From JAGQOZ01 sp041399205 (GTDB lineage Bacteria > Planctomycetota > Planctomycetia > Pirellulales > Pirellulaceae), in assembly GCA_041399205.1 (NCBI GenBank), contig JAWKTK010000026.1:1-64000 (forward strand): 64,000 bases of DNA. Reading direction: 5' to 3'. The position numbers and the translations under genes were made by a program. This document shows, one piece after another, positions 7,703 to 16,439 of this stretch (position 1 is its first letter; each line of letters begins with the position of its first letter). The notes beneath the pieces were generated by a model. It did not search any database. It had not been told where the DNA came from and was given only the letters and a program-made list of their open reading frames with translations.

Positions 7703-10047
7703 CCGAAGAAACCACATCCACCATTCGTATTCTTCCAGTACTGCCTTTGAAGCGAGAAGTCTTGTTTCCGCAGCAGATCATTCCGTTGGTCGTCGGACGC
7801 GAAGCTTCTATGGCCGCCGTAGAAGCGGCGTTGGCCACTGAAGACAAGACGCTGGCCGTGGTGCCTCAGTTGGATGAAACCATTGAATTTCCCAACTTGG
7901 CCGACCTGTCCGAATTCGGCACCGTGGCGGTTATCAAACGGATGGCTCGCACGGATCAAGTCTTGCAGTTGATTCTGCAAGGCATTGAACGCGTCTCGAT
8001 CAAACCTGCAGATATCCCAGCTAAGTATCTCAATGCCGAAGTCACGAGCGTCACCACGGATGAAAGCCTAACGCCGGAAACGGAGGCGTTGCATCGAGAA
8101 ATCATTGAACTGGGGCGTTCTGTTTTGGCGGCCGTGAACCCGCAGGGTGAAGAAGCGTTGAAGCACTTGGTAGAACAAGTTGAATCGCCGCTGCATCAGG
8201 TCTACATCCTCAGCTCGATGCTGTCGATGAAGTACGAAGATGAACAAAAGCTGCTGTCGGCACAATCGTTGTCGGACGCAATGGAGCTGGTGCACAAATT
8301 TCTTGTGCACGAATCGCAAGTCTTGGAAATCCGACAGAAAATTGCGTCCCAAGCGGAATCAGAGATGTCGCAAGAGCATCGAGAATATCTGCTTCGAAAG
8401 CAAATGCGAGCGATCCAGGAAGAGTTGGGCGAAAAAAATCCAGAACAGGCCGATGTGGATGAGCTGCGCGAACAGTTGGCCGCCATCGAATTGCCCGCCG
8501 AAGTTCGCAAAGAAATCGATCGCGAATTAGCTCGACTTGAACGCCTGCCTGCCGCTTCGCCCGATTACCAAGTCACTCGTTCCTACCTAGAACTGGTCGC
8601 CGAACTGCCGTGGAACAAACAGACGGAAGATCAGATTGACTTGCAGCGAGCTCGTGCGATTCTGGACGCCGATCACTTCGGTTTGGAAAAGGTCAAGGAA
8701 CGCATTATTGAACACTTGGCTGTCTTGAAGTTGAATCCACACGCCACCGCGCCCATCTTGTGTTTTGTTGGTCCGCCCGGTGTGGGCAAGACATCGTTGG
8801 GCAAATCGATCGCTTCGGCGCTCGGCCGCGAATTTGCTCGTGAAAGTCTAGGTGGTCTGTCGGATGAAGCAGAATTGCGAGGTCACCGGCGCACGTACAT
8901 TGGAGCCATGCCGGGCCGAATTATCCAAGCCGTGCGCCGCGCTGGTGTCCGCAATCCTCTGCTGATGTTGGACGAAATTGACAAGTTGGGACGTGATTTT
9001 CGAGGTGACCCGGCGGCGGCGTTGTTAGAGATTTTGGATCCGAACCAGAATTCGGAATTTCGTGACAACTATTTGAATCTACCGTTTGATCTTTCGAAGG
9101 TCATCTTCATTGCCACGGCCAATTCATTGGACACGATTCCTCGACCACTGCTGGACCGCATTGAAATTCTGCAAGTCAGTGGCTACAGCGATTTGGAAAA
9201 ACTGAACATTGCCAAAACGTATTTGCTTCCTCGTCAGCTGCAGGACAAAGGTCTGTCAGACGAACAACTGATTTTGCCGGACGACGCGTTGCTGCATTTG
9301 ATTCGTCAGTACACTCGCGAATCAGGTGTGCGCGAACTGGAACGCGTTATCGGCAGTGTATGTCGCAAAGCGGCGACGCATTTCGCCGAAGGCAATCAAG
9401 ACGTGGTGCATATCGATCAAGCTGTATTGAACAAAATGCTGGGTCGGCCTCGATTTCGTGAACAAGACGCCAGGACCAGTCTGGAGCCCGGCGTGGCCGC
9501 CGGTATGGCGTGGACGCCGGTGGGTGGTGAAGTGTTGTATGTGGAAGCAGTCTTGCTACCTGATAGCAAAGAGTTTTCGCTGACCGGGCAATTGGGTGAT
9601 GTCATGAAAGAGTCCGCTCGGACAGCCCAAAGTTTTGTGCGATCGCAATGGGCGGAATTAGATTTGGAAAAGCAAGCGTTGAATTGTGGCGTTCACATTC
9701 ACGTGCCGGCCGGTGCCACGCCCAAAGATGGTCCTTCGGCGGGAGTGACCATGGCTACCGCGTTGGCTTCGTTGTACGCGCATCAGCCGGTTCGATCGGA
9801 CACCGCTATGACCGGTGAAATCACGCTCAGCGGATTGGTGCTACCGGTCGGCGGCATTAAGGAAAAGGTGTTGGCGGCGCATCGAGCGGGGATGAAGCAG
9901 ATTATTTTGCCGAAGGCCAACGAACCGGATGTCGAGGATTTGCCGGAATCGGTGCGGAACGAATTGGAATTCGTCTTTGCTATCACCATGGAAGATGTGG
10001 TGGCCGCGGCCATTCCCAAGCTGGCCAACAAATTTGTGCATGCTTAA
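7699..10047 (+). CDS. lon: ATP-dependent protease Lon
   Basis: This is a full-length Lon of 782 residues. The N-terminal substrate-binding domain begins ILPVLPLKREVLFPQQ and is followed by a coiled segment around 200-270. The AAA+ module has Walker A GPPGVGKTS (Lys364) and Walker B LLMLDEIDKLG. The protease domain carries the Ser680/Lys723 dyad in PKDGPSAGV and GGIKEKV, with spacing equal to E. coli Lon (679/722). It degrades misfolded and regulatory proteins in the cytoplasm. Its ATG overlaps the hsp20 stop codon. Confidence 0.97.
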   Translation: MTEETTSTIRILPVLPLKREVLFPQQIIPLVVGREASMAAVEAALATEDKTLAVVPQLDETIEFPNLADLSEFGTVAVIKRMARTDQVLQLILQGIERVSIKPADIPAKYLNAEVTSVTTDESLTPETEALHREIIELGRSVLAAVNPQGEEALKHLVEQVESPLHQVYILSSMLSMKYEDEQKLLSAQSLSDAMELVHKFLVHESQVLEIRQKIASQAESEMSQEHREYLLRKQMRAIQEELGEKNPEQADVDELREQLAAIELPAEVRKEIDRELARLERLPAASPDYQVTRSYLELVAELPWNKQTEDQIDLQRARAILDADHFGLEKVKERIIEHLAVLKLNPHATAPILCFVGPPGVGKTSLGKSIASALGREFARESLGGLSDEAELRGHRRTYIGAMPGRIIQAVRRAGVRNPLLMLDEIDKLGRDFRGDPAAALLEILDPNQNSEFRDNYLNLPFDLSKVIFIATANSLDTIPRPLLDRIEILQVSGYSDLEKLNIAKTYLLPRQLQDKGLSDEQLILPDDALLHLIRQYTRESGVRELERVIGSVCRKAATHFAEGNQDVVHIDQAVLNKMLGRPRFREQDARTSLEPGVAAGMAWTPVGGEVLYVEAVLLPDSKEFSLTGQLGDVMKESARTAQSFVRSQWAELDLEKQALNCGVHIHVPAGATPKDGPSAGVTMATALASLYAHQPVRSDTAMTGEITLSGLVLPVGGIKEKVLAAHRAGMKQIILPKANEPDVEDLPESVRNELEFVFAITMEDVVAAAIPKLANKFVHA

Positions 10048-10148
10048 GCGAAAATACTCGCCGTCGCCTACGTCTGACACTCGCAAGTGCTCAGCCCAGG
10101 ATGCTGTCAAGCCATTAGCTATCGATTGTCAAATATCCGATCGCGAAG

Positions 10149-10425
10149 CGTGTACTTCGAAGTTTCGCATTCGCGTTTTCGGCGGAATTTCCTAGCCCGA
10201 CGCGTCAGCGAGGGGACTGCAGTAGCAGTCAGATTTCCCTCACTTACGTTTCGGGCTATGAAAAAGCGCAACAGCAAAAAGTGTCAGCGTGTACTTCGAA
10301 GTTTCGCATTCGCGTTTTCGGCGGAATTGCCTAGCCCGACGCGTCAGCGAGGGGACTGCAGAAGCAGTCAGATTTCCCTCACTTACGTTTCGGGCTATGA
10401 AAAAGCGCAACAGCACCAAAATCTT
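10149..10425 (+). repeat. Two tandem 138-bp units with planctomycete-style palindromic core
   Basis: Units at 10149-10286 and 10287-10425 are nearly identical. Each contains the arms TAGCCCGACGCGTCAGCGAGGG and CCCTCACTTACGTTTCGGGCTA, which pair imperfectly, so each unit can form a stem-loop. They fill the lon-murB spacer. They could act as a lon terminator, but there is no clear U tract. Confidence 0.8.
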
Positions 10426-10481
10426 GCGTCGGGCTAGCACGAGCCTGGGAGCTGGCGATAGTCGATCTAGAACGAGTTGTG

Positions 10482-10511
10482 TTGACAGTTTGCCAAGCTG
10501 GCACCTATCAT
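10482..10511 (+). promoter_or_regulatory. Sigma-70-type promoter for murB
   Basis: TTGACA at 10482-10487 and TATCAT at 10506-10511 are separated by 18 bases. The murB start lies about 70 bases downstream. This separates murB transcription from lon. Confidence 0.55.
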
Positions 10512-10581
10512 CCCGCGTGAAGGTTCGCCAAAATAGAGCATTCGTCAGACGCTGGGCATCAAGTTAGAAGGGCTTTATTCG

Positions 10582-11460
10582 ATGAGTTGGTACGAAGGTT
10601 TCGAGCACATCGTACGAGAAGACGAACCGCTGGGAACGTACACATGGTTTCGCTTGGGCGGTGCGGCCCAGTTTTTCGCCGAACCCAACAGCGTGGACGA
10701 ATTGGCTCAACTACTGCAACGCTGTGATCAGCATGACATCCCTTTCCGAGTAATCGGAGGTGGTTCGCGAGTGTTGATATCGGATGCTGGTGTGAAAGGT
10801 CTGGTGGTTCATCTGTCCGCGCCGGCATTTTGTGAAACGGCAGTGGAAGGAAGTTACATTACGGCGGGTGGAGGCGCAAAACTGGGACATGTTGTGTCTT
10901 TGTCTGTGGGCGTGAGCTTAGGTGGATTGGAGTCGTTGGTAGGTGTGCCTGGCACTGTGGCCGGTGCGTTAAAGGGAAATGCTGACAGCTATGGTGCTTC
11001 GATTGGTCAATGGACGGAATCGGTGAAAGTGATGTCTCGATCGGGTGCAATCACGGAATATGATCGAGACCAATTGCGGTTTTCGTACCGCCAAAGCAGC
11101 TTAGACGATCCGGTCATTCTGTCCGCGCGATTCGAACTAGAACCTCGTGATCCCCACGAATTAACTCGGCGCATGCAAAAACTGTGGATCATCAAACGGA
11201 GCCAACAACCCACCGGTTCGGAAGGTTCGGGCCGAATTTTTGCCGACCCGCAAGGGATTAGTGCGGCCGATTTGATTGAGCAGGTGGGATTGCGAAGTCT
11301 AAAAGTTGGCGGAGCGGAATTAAGCGAAAAGAATGCCAATTACGTGGTGATTCATTCCGGCGCCAAGACCGACGACGTTCGCATGTTGATTGAACAAGTA
11401 AAGAACAAAGTTGCCAGCGAATTGGGAGTAGATCTGCAGTGTGAATTGCAGATTTGGTAG
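10582..11460 (+). CDS. murB: UDP-N-acetylenolpyruvoylglucosamine reductase (MurB)
   Basis: The 292-residue FAD enzyme reduces enolpyruvyl-UDP-GlcNAc to UDP-MurNAc, the second committed step to peptidoglycan. The FAD motif VIGGGSRVLIS and the central LESLVGVPGTVAGALKGNAD and FSYRQSS motifs are present, as is the C-terminal VGGAELSEKNANYVV. The usual GSVFKNP motif, whose Ser donates a proton, reads GRIFADP here, so Arg occupies the catalytic Ser position; a Ser lies two residues earlier. The gene starts a short wall and division cluster with the FtsQ-like gene and rsmH. Planctomycetes lack FtsZ but are known to make peptidoglycan. Confidence 0.9.
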   Translation: MSWYEGFEHIVREDEPLGTYTWFRLGGAAQFFAEPNSVDELAQLLQRCDQHDIPFRVIGGGSRVLISDAGVKGLVVHLSAPAFCETAVEGSYITAGGGAKLGHVVSLSVGVSLGGLESLVGVPGTVAGALKGNADSYGASIGQWTESVKVMSRSGAITEYDRDQLRFSYRQSSLDDPVILSARFELEPRDPHELTRRMQKLWIIKRSQQPTGSEGSGRIFADPQGISAADLIEQVGLRSLKVGGAELSEKNANYVVIHSGAKTDDVRMLIEQVKNKVASELGVDLQCELQIW

Positions 11461-11586
11461 CGTCCGAGCAGGGTAATTGTCCCTTCACGAACGACGTGTT
11501 CCGAAATAAATTCGTCCGTTTCGTGCGATTGGCGGAATCTACTTTGGGACAAATACTAAGGTGGCGCTGCACAAGGAGGTGTGGAC

Positions 11587-12525
11587 GTGAGTTCGGGAAA
11601 TCGTAACCTACTGTCATTGATCCTGCTGCGGCTGTTTCGTCCTTTTGGAGATGCGGCGTGGGTGGCCATTGCCAGCGTCATTTGTGCGTTGGTAATTCTG
11701 ATTGGTAGCATCTATCTGTGGGACGCATATGGCGAACAGATTCTGGGACAATCTCGTTATCGCCTACACGCTGAAAACCTGGTCATCACGGAACAGCCCG
11801 CATGGATTCGCAGCAACATCAAGGAATATGCGTTGGAAAACGGACGCCTGGAAGGAGAACTACTGAGTGACCGCACGTTGACACCTCGGATCGCTCGCGC
11901 CTTCCTGAGTGTTCCTTGGGTAGACGATGTCAAAATGGTGAATAAGACTCGAGCGGCACAGGGACAGATCACGGTGGAATTGTCCTATCGTAAACCGGTG
12001 GCCATGGTCGAACTGCCGCCTGGTTCGATGCCGAACTTTCCGAATAAGTCGTGTCTATTGGCCGTGGATGCAGCCGGACGGTTGTTGCCGACCGAAGAAA
12101 ATTTTTCAGAAGCGGAAGCGAATCAGTATCCCAAGATCGGCGGCGTCAACGTCGCGCCGACGGGACTGATGTACGGCCAGCCTTGGAATGATCCGCGAGT
12201 GGCCGATGCGGCTCAAATCGTGGATATGTTAGGTGATCTCTGGCAAAAACTGTCGCTCTATCGCATCGATGTTCCCAAACAAGCGGACAGTTCGCCGTTG
12301 GGATCGGACCAGCATCAAGACTTTGTTTTGGTCACTTCCGACGGGACGGCTCGTCCTTGGGGAAGTGCGCCCGGAAAAGAATTGCCGCAGGAACGAACCG
12401 CAGCTGAAAAAGTCAAACTGTTGCGAGAAGCCGTGGACGATTCGTTCGGTGCGAACGATACGGTTTCGCAAATTTCTGCTCCCGATTGGCGAATGGTCGA
12501 ATTGCGAGAACGACCGGTTCGATAG
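11587..12525 (+). CDS. ftsQ: FtsQ-like cell division membrane protein
   Basis: The product has 312 residues: a short cytoplasmic N-terminus, one membrane helix (about residues 23-46, ASVICALVILIGSIYLW), then a POTRA-like and beta region (LSVPWVDDVKMVNK, ITVELSYRKPVAMVE). That is FtsQ architecture, and the place between murB and rsmH fits. FtsQ links division proteins in the periplasm; its partner here is unclear because planctomycetes lack FtsZ. AGGAGG at 11574-11579 is one base from the GTG at 11581 but seven from the GTG at 11587, so the latter start is chosen. Similarity to FtsQ is structural more than sequence-based. Confidence 0.65.
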   Translation: MSSGNRNLLSLILLRLFRPFGDAAWVAIASVICALVILIGSIYLWDAYGEQILGQSRYRLHAENLVITEQPAWIRSNIKEYALENGRLEGELLSDRTLTPRIARAFLSVPWVDDVKMVNKTRAAQGQITVELSYRKPVAMVELPPGSMPNFPNKSCLLAVDAAGRLLPTEENFSEAEANQYPKIGGVNVAPTGLMYGQPWNDPRVADAAQIVDMLGDLWQKLSLYRIDVPKQADSSPLGSDQHQDFVLVTSDGTARPWGSAPGKELPQERTAAEKVKLLREAVDDSFGANDTVSQISAPDWRMVELRERPVR

Positions 12526-12670
12526 CGTTTTGAATCTGTAGCCGATTCTATTCGGCCGCTACCACTCTGCGTCATGACGAACGGAGCGTATGATGGTAGC
12601 TTTGATTTTCGTTCGGCTCTGACTCGTGACGCAACGGTGGGCGGAATGATGCGTTTTGGAAAGCGATGCC

Positions 12671-13541
12671 ATGTCCACGGTCCATGTTCCCGTCATGCTG
12701 AACGAAGTGCTAGACGCACTGCTTCCCTTGCCCGGCAAATTGCTGATTGACGGCACGTTGGGTGGCGGCGGCCACGCCGAAGCTGCTGTGGCACAAGGTG
12801 CAACCCGGAGGTCGAATCATTGGTGTGGATCGAGATCCGTTGGCGGTGGAACGCACAGCCGAACGATTGCAACACACAAGCGTAGAAGCAGTGTGGGGCA
12901 GTTACGCCGACATTCCGGAAGTGTTGCGAGACCACGATATTTCAGCCGCGGATGGCATTGTTTTGGACCTGGGTTTGTCCAGTGATCAGTTGGCGGATGA
13001 AGAACGAGGCTTCAGTTATCTGGCCACCGGTCCGCTGGATCTGCGGTTCAATCCTCGTTTTGGCGAACCAGCCTTTCGTTTGGTGAATCGACTAAGCGAA
13101 AAAGAATTGGCAAATCTGATTTACGAATTTGGTGAAGAAAGACTCAGTCGTCGCATTGCGCGAAAAGTGGTCGAAGTGCGTCGCAAGTCGCCCATTCACA
13201 CGGCCGCCGAATTGTCCGAACTACTCTGCCGCTGTGTACCTCGATCCAAAGACGGCCTGCATCCTGCCACGCGGACGTTTCAAGCGTTACGAATTGCTGT
13301 GAACGAAGAACTGAAGCAGCTGCGCATTGCCTTAAAGCGTTTACCAGACTGCCTAAAGCCGGGCGGCCGCTTGGCCATCATCAGTTTTCATTCGTTGGAA
13401 GATCGCATGGTGAAGAATGCGTTCAAAGAAGATTCGCGTTTGGACGTGTTGACCAAAAAACCGCTCCGACCTTCCGAAGCAGAAGTGCACGCCAATCCGC
13501 GAGCTCGTAGCGCCAAGTTCCGTATTGCCGAACGAATCTAA
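12671..13541 (+). CDS. rsmH: 16S rRNA m4C1402 methyltransferase RsmH, split by a one-base insertion
   Basis: The N-terminal frame reads STVHVPVMLNEVLDALLPLP then DGTLGGGGHAEAAVAQ. The C-terminal frame resumes VQPGGRIIGVDRDP and runs to the end with GIVLDLGLSSDQLADEERG, DLRFNP, FQALRIAVNEELKQL and IISFHSLEDRMVK. Removing one G at about 12797 joins them and gives exactly the usual spacing between HAEA and GGRIIGVDRD. The enzyme N4-methylates C1402 of 16S rRNA and is normally conserved next to the division genes. As written, translation would end after about 100 residues. A sequencing error is the likeliest cause. Confidence 0.85.
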
Positions 13542-13578
13542 CGATTTCGCAGGGCAGGCGGAATCGTTCTCAATACCG

Positions 13579-14569
13579 TCAAGACATGCTCCAATTCGGC
13601 CGGTAGCGGCGCGAAAATTCCATTGTTTGCGAAGTTGTCGGGTGGCGAAACGTGATCTTCGCCGCGTGCAACGCCAAACGGTCCAGCAAGATTTGATCGT
13701 CCTGCGAACCGGGAACCGCTTCCCGAACGGTGATCGTCCGATGGCCGGCATACAGTGGATCACACAAAATGGGACAGCCAACATGAGCCATATGAATGCG
13801 AATTTGATGTGTTCGACCAGTCTTGGGAAAAACATGTAAGGCGGTGAATCCGGGAAACCGTTCGGCCACTTCAAAAAACGTCTCGGCATCTCGACTGGTA
13901 GCGTGATCCGCGCGAATCGACATTCGTTCTCGATGATAGGGATGAGCCGCTAATGGGCTGCGTGATCTTGTCGCGATCACGGTCAATGGACCCTTTGGCA
14001 ATGGCAAAGTACTGTTTCTGAACTTCGCGTAATTCAAATTGCTTGGCCAATTTCAAATGGGCCGCGTCATTCTTGGCGACCAAGATCACGCCACTGGTGT
14101 CTCGATCCAACCGGTGTACAATCCCCGGACGACTGGCGCCGCCTACGGAACTGAGTTGTTGAAAATGGTAGGCCAACGCGGCGGTGAGCGTTCCCGACCA
14201 GTGTCCCTTCGAGGGATGCACGACCATGCCGTGCGGTTTGTTGATGACGGCCAGATCGTCATCTTCGAACAGAATGTCCAGCGGAATATTTTCTGGTTCG
14301 GGCCCTGGTTTAGGAACTTCGGGAAACGTGGCTTCAATTGTTTGGCCGGTTCGCAATCGCAACGACGCTTTGGCTCGTTTGCCATTCACCGTCACGGCCG
14401 CCGCGTTGATCCATTTCCGCAGTTGGACTCGGCTGTATTCCGGAAACTGTTCGGCTAGAAAAACATCCAGCCGAGCGTCTGTGGCATCGTCGGCAACCGT
14501 GATGGAAACCTGCTGAGAACCAGTTTTCAAAGGCGAATTGGATTCAGCATTCTGATCGGCGTCGGTCAT
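13579..14569 (-). CDS. RluD-family 23S rRNA pseudouridine synthase, split by a one-base insertion
   Basis: The N-terminal frame (14569 down to about 13951) has an S4 RNA-binding domain (LDVFLAEQFPEYSRVQLRKW) and the catalytic motif GIVHRLDRDTSGV with its Asp. It should continue ITQPI-AAHPYHRERM, but an extra base near 13951 shifts the frame. The second frame supplies HPYHRERM, FPKTGRTHQIRIHMAHVG and DPLYAGHR, the conserved RluA/RluD C-terminus. Which uridines it modifies cannot be told. It sits downstream of the TPR membrane protein gene (13 bp gap), likely in one operon, and is convergent with rsmH. Confidence 0.85.
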
Positions 14570-14582
14570 ACCCTGGTGACGC

Positions 14583-15596
14583 CTATTGGTTATCGGCTGC
14601 TTCTTCGGCTACATCTTCTACTGCGTCGACAGCTTGCTCTGCGGCACTTTCGGCTCGCGTGTCACTGCCGGCTTCGGCGCCTGCACCTGCTTCTCCATCA
14701 GTCGCGGTATCGATCGGCGAATTTGCGTCCGGCGCCGTTGAATCGACGTCTAAGGATGATTCGTTTTTCGTGCTGGGACCAATCAATTGATCCAAATCGA
14801 ACGAATCGGCACCTTCGTCTGTGCTTGCGGGAATTTCCGCGCCGCCCAAATCTAGCGGTGCGGCTGAAGTGTCGTCACCACCGGTCGAATTAAACAATTC
14901 GCCGGGACCTGGAGCCGAAATATCTGGATCGGCGGGCAAGTTATTCAGATTGTTGAATAGTCCAACGTTGGGATCTCGTTTGACTGGCTTTTGCGTGGCA
15001 AACCAAGAATAGAAATCTTTGGCTCGAGGATCACTTAACCGAGTCACTTGTTCTTGAGCAGCTTTTCCTACCACAGAATCGGGCCATGCATCGGCGATGG
15101 CCTTATATTGATTCAACGCGTTGTCCAAGGAGCCGAGTGATTCTTCGGTTTGCGCCAAGCCATACTGAGCTCGCATCTTCAGTGTTGGCCGAGAAGTGGT
15201 GTTGAGCAACTGTTCATACGTCTCTTTGGCCGCCTTCAATTCTTCCGCAGCCGCTCCACGATCTTCAAACAGCTGGCTGTAGCCTTCTCGCAGATGACGG
15301 TCGGCGGCGGCTTGTAATGCCCATTCGGACGCCGCAGTTCCTGCAAAGCTGGAAGCGACTTCTTTCAGCGATTCCGCGCCGCCAGGGCTCTCTTGTGCCA
15401 TGAAATAACTGGACCAAGCTCGTTCCTGCTTTTCGTTATTTCTCGCCGCCCATAGTTGGGTCACGATAACGATGCCCGCCAGAATCACAGCCACCCCTAC
15501 GATCAAATTTGCGTAAGGTTTGACCTGTTGAATCACTCCGCCCAACTTGTCGGCCAATTCGTTTGTTTGCAGTTCGTGACGGTGTTCCGTCTTCAT
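14583..15596 (-). CDS. Membrane-anchored tetratricopeptide-like protein with acidic tail
   Basis: In this 337-residue protein a cytoplasmic N-terminus (MKTEHRHELQTNELADKLGG) precedes one membrane helix (about 29-49, LIVGVAVILAGIVIVTQLW). Helical repeats follow (about 60-210), including TPR-like AQTEESLGSLDNALNQYKAI. The last 120 residues are low-complexity and very acidic (AGAGAEAGSDTRAESAAEQ). Topology and repeats resemble YfgM-type inner-membrane proteins, but homology is not certain. It is the first gene of a likely operon with the pseudouridine synthase. Confidence 0.7.
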   Translation of the reverse strand: MKTEHRHELQTNELADKLGGVIQQVKPYANLIVGVAVILAGIVIVTQLWAARNNEKQERAWSSYFMAQESPGGAESLKEVASSFAGTAASEWALQAAADRHLREGYSQLFEDRGAAAEELKAAKETYEQLLNTTSRPTLKMRAQYGLAQTEESLGSLDNALNQYKAIADAWPDSVVGKAAQEQVTRLSDPRAKDFYSWFATQKPVKRDPNVGLFNNLNNLPADPDISAPGPGELFNSTGGDDTSAAPLDLGGAEIPASTDEGADSFDLDQLIGPSTKNESSLDVDSTAPDANSPIDTATDGEAGAGAEAGSDTRAESAAEQAVDAVEDVAEEAADNQ

Positions 15597-15902
15597 CGCA
15601 GACCCTGTTTCGTTTTGATTTTTCCGAAGAAGCGACGCTGCATGCGAACGAAACGGAAAACGGCTTTCCGATTCCCTTGACAGCTTCTAAACATCAACTG
15701 CCACAGCGTATATAGACTTGCGAGTATACGAGCGGGCCGGAAGCGACGTCAAGATCGGAACGATTCAAGCCAAAAACAAACTTGAGAGCGAATCGGGGCG
15801 AACCATTTGGTATCGATCCAAATGCCATGCCACCGTACTATTCCGCTGCATTTTGCACGCCCTACTTTCGAAATTCGCGGAATTACGCCTGAAAGCAGCC
15901 CG
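15597..15902. other. Divergent intergenic region, no gene seen
   Basis: It separates the TPR protein gene from the TIGR03546 gene. No convincing coding frame or RNA gene. It presumably holds promoters for both directions, but no clear pair of boxes could be placed. Confidence 0.5.
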
Positions 15903-16439
15903 ATGATACTACGTTTTCTTCAGCCTGTTTTGCATTTCTTGAAAGTCTTTTCTAAGGATAATTCCCCGCAGCAGTTGGCGTCGGGGCTGTCCATGGGCAC
16001 CATGATCGGCCTGATCCCCAAAGGGAATTTGATTGCCGTGTTGTTGACCATCGTGCTGTTTGCCTTTCGATTCAATTTAGGCACGGGACTGCTGAGCATA
16101 TTTCTGGTGTCCATGTTTGCGTTTCGTTTGGATCCCATTATGCACGGATTTGGCGAACGCATTTTGCACTTGGACAGCATCTACCTGAACTTTGCCGAAT
16201 GGCACAAACTGCCCATCGTTCCGTGGCTAAGCTTAGACAACACGGTAGTGGTGGGCGGACTGGCGTTGGGACTGGCCGTTTGGTTTCCGGTTTATCACCT
16301 GTCAACGCCGCTGTTCATTCGTTATTTCCCGCCAGTGCAAGCGAAGATCGAAAAGCTGCTTCGCAAGAAAAAAGCCAAACATGCAAGCGGCGAAACGAAC
16401 GAAGCGAATTCCGCCAGCGTGCAAGGAGCTCGGGCATGA
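15903..16439 (+). CDS. TIGR03546-family membrane protein
   Basis: The product has 178 residues from MILRFLQPVLHFLK. Several hydrophobic helices follow (LIAVLLTIVLFAFRF, GTGLLSIFLVSMFAF, VVVGGLALGLAVWFPVY), and the tail is a lysine-rich cytoplasmic segment. The motif SPQQLASGLSMGTMIGLIPKGN is typical of this DUF2062-like family. Its stop overlaps the next start (ATGA at 16436), and the pair TIGR03546/TIGR03545 is a known conserved neighbourhood of unknown function. The start at 15903 is chosen because upstream in-frame codons are not family-like. Confidence 0.8.
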   Translation: MILRFLQPVLHFLKVFSKDNSPQQLASGLSMGTMIGLIPKGNLIAVLLTIVLFAFRFNLGTGLLSIFLVSMFAFRLDPIMHGFGERILHLDSIYLNFAEWHKLPIVPWLSLDNTVVVGGLALGLAVWFPVYHLSTPLFIRYFPPVQAKIEKLLRKKKAKHASGETNEANSASVQGARA

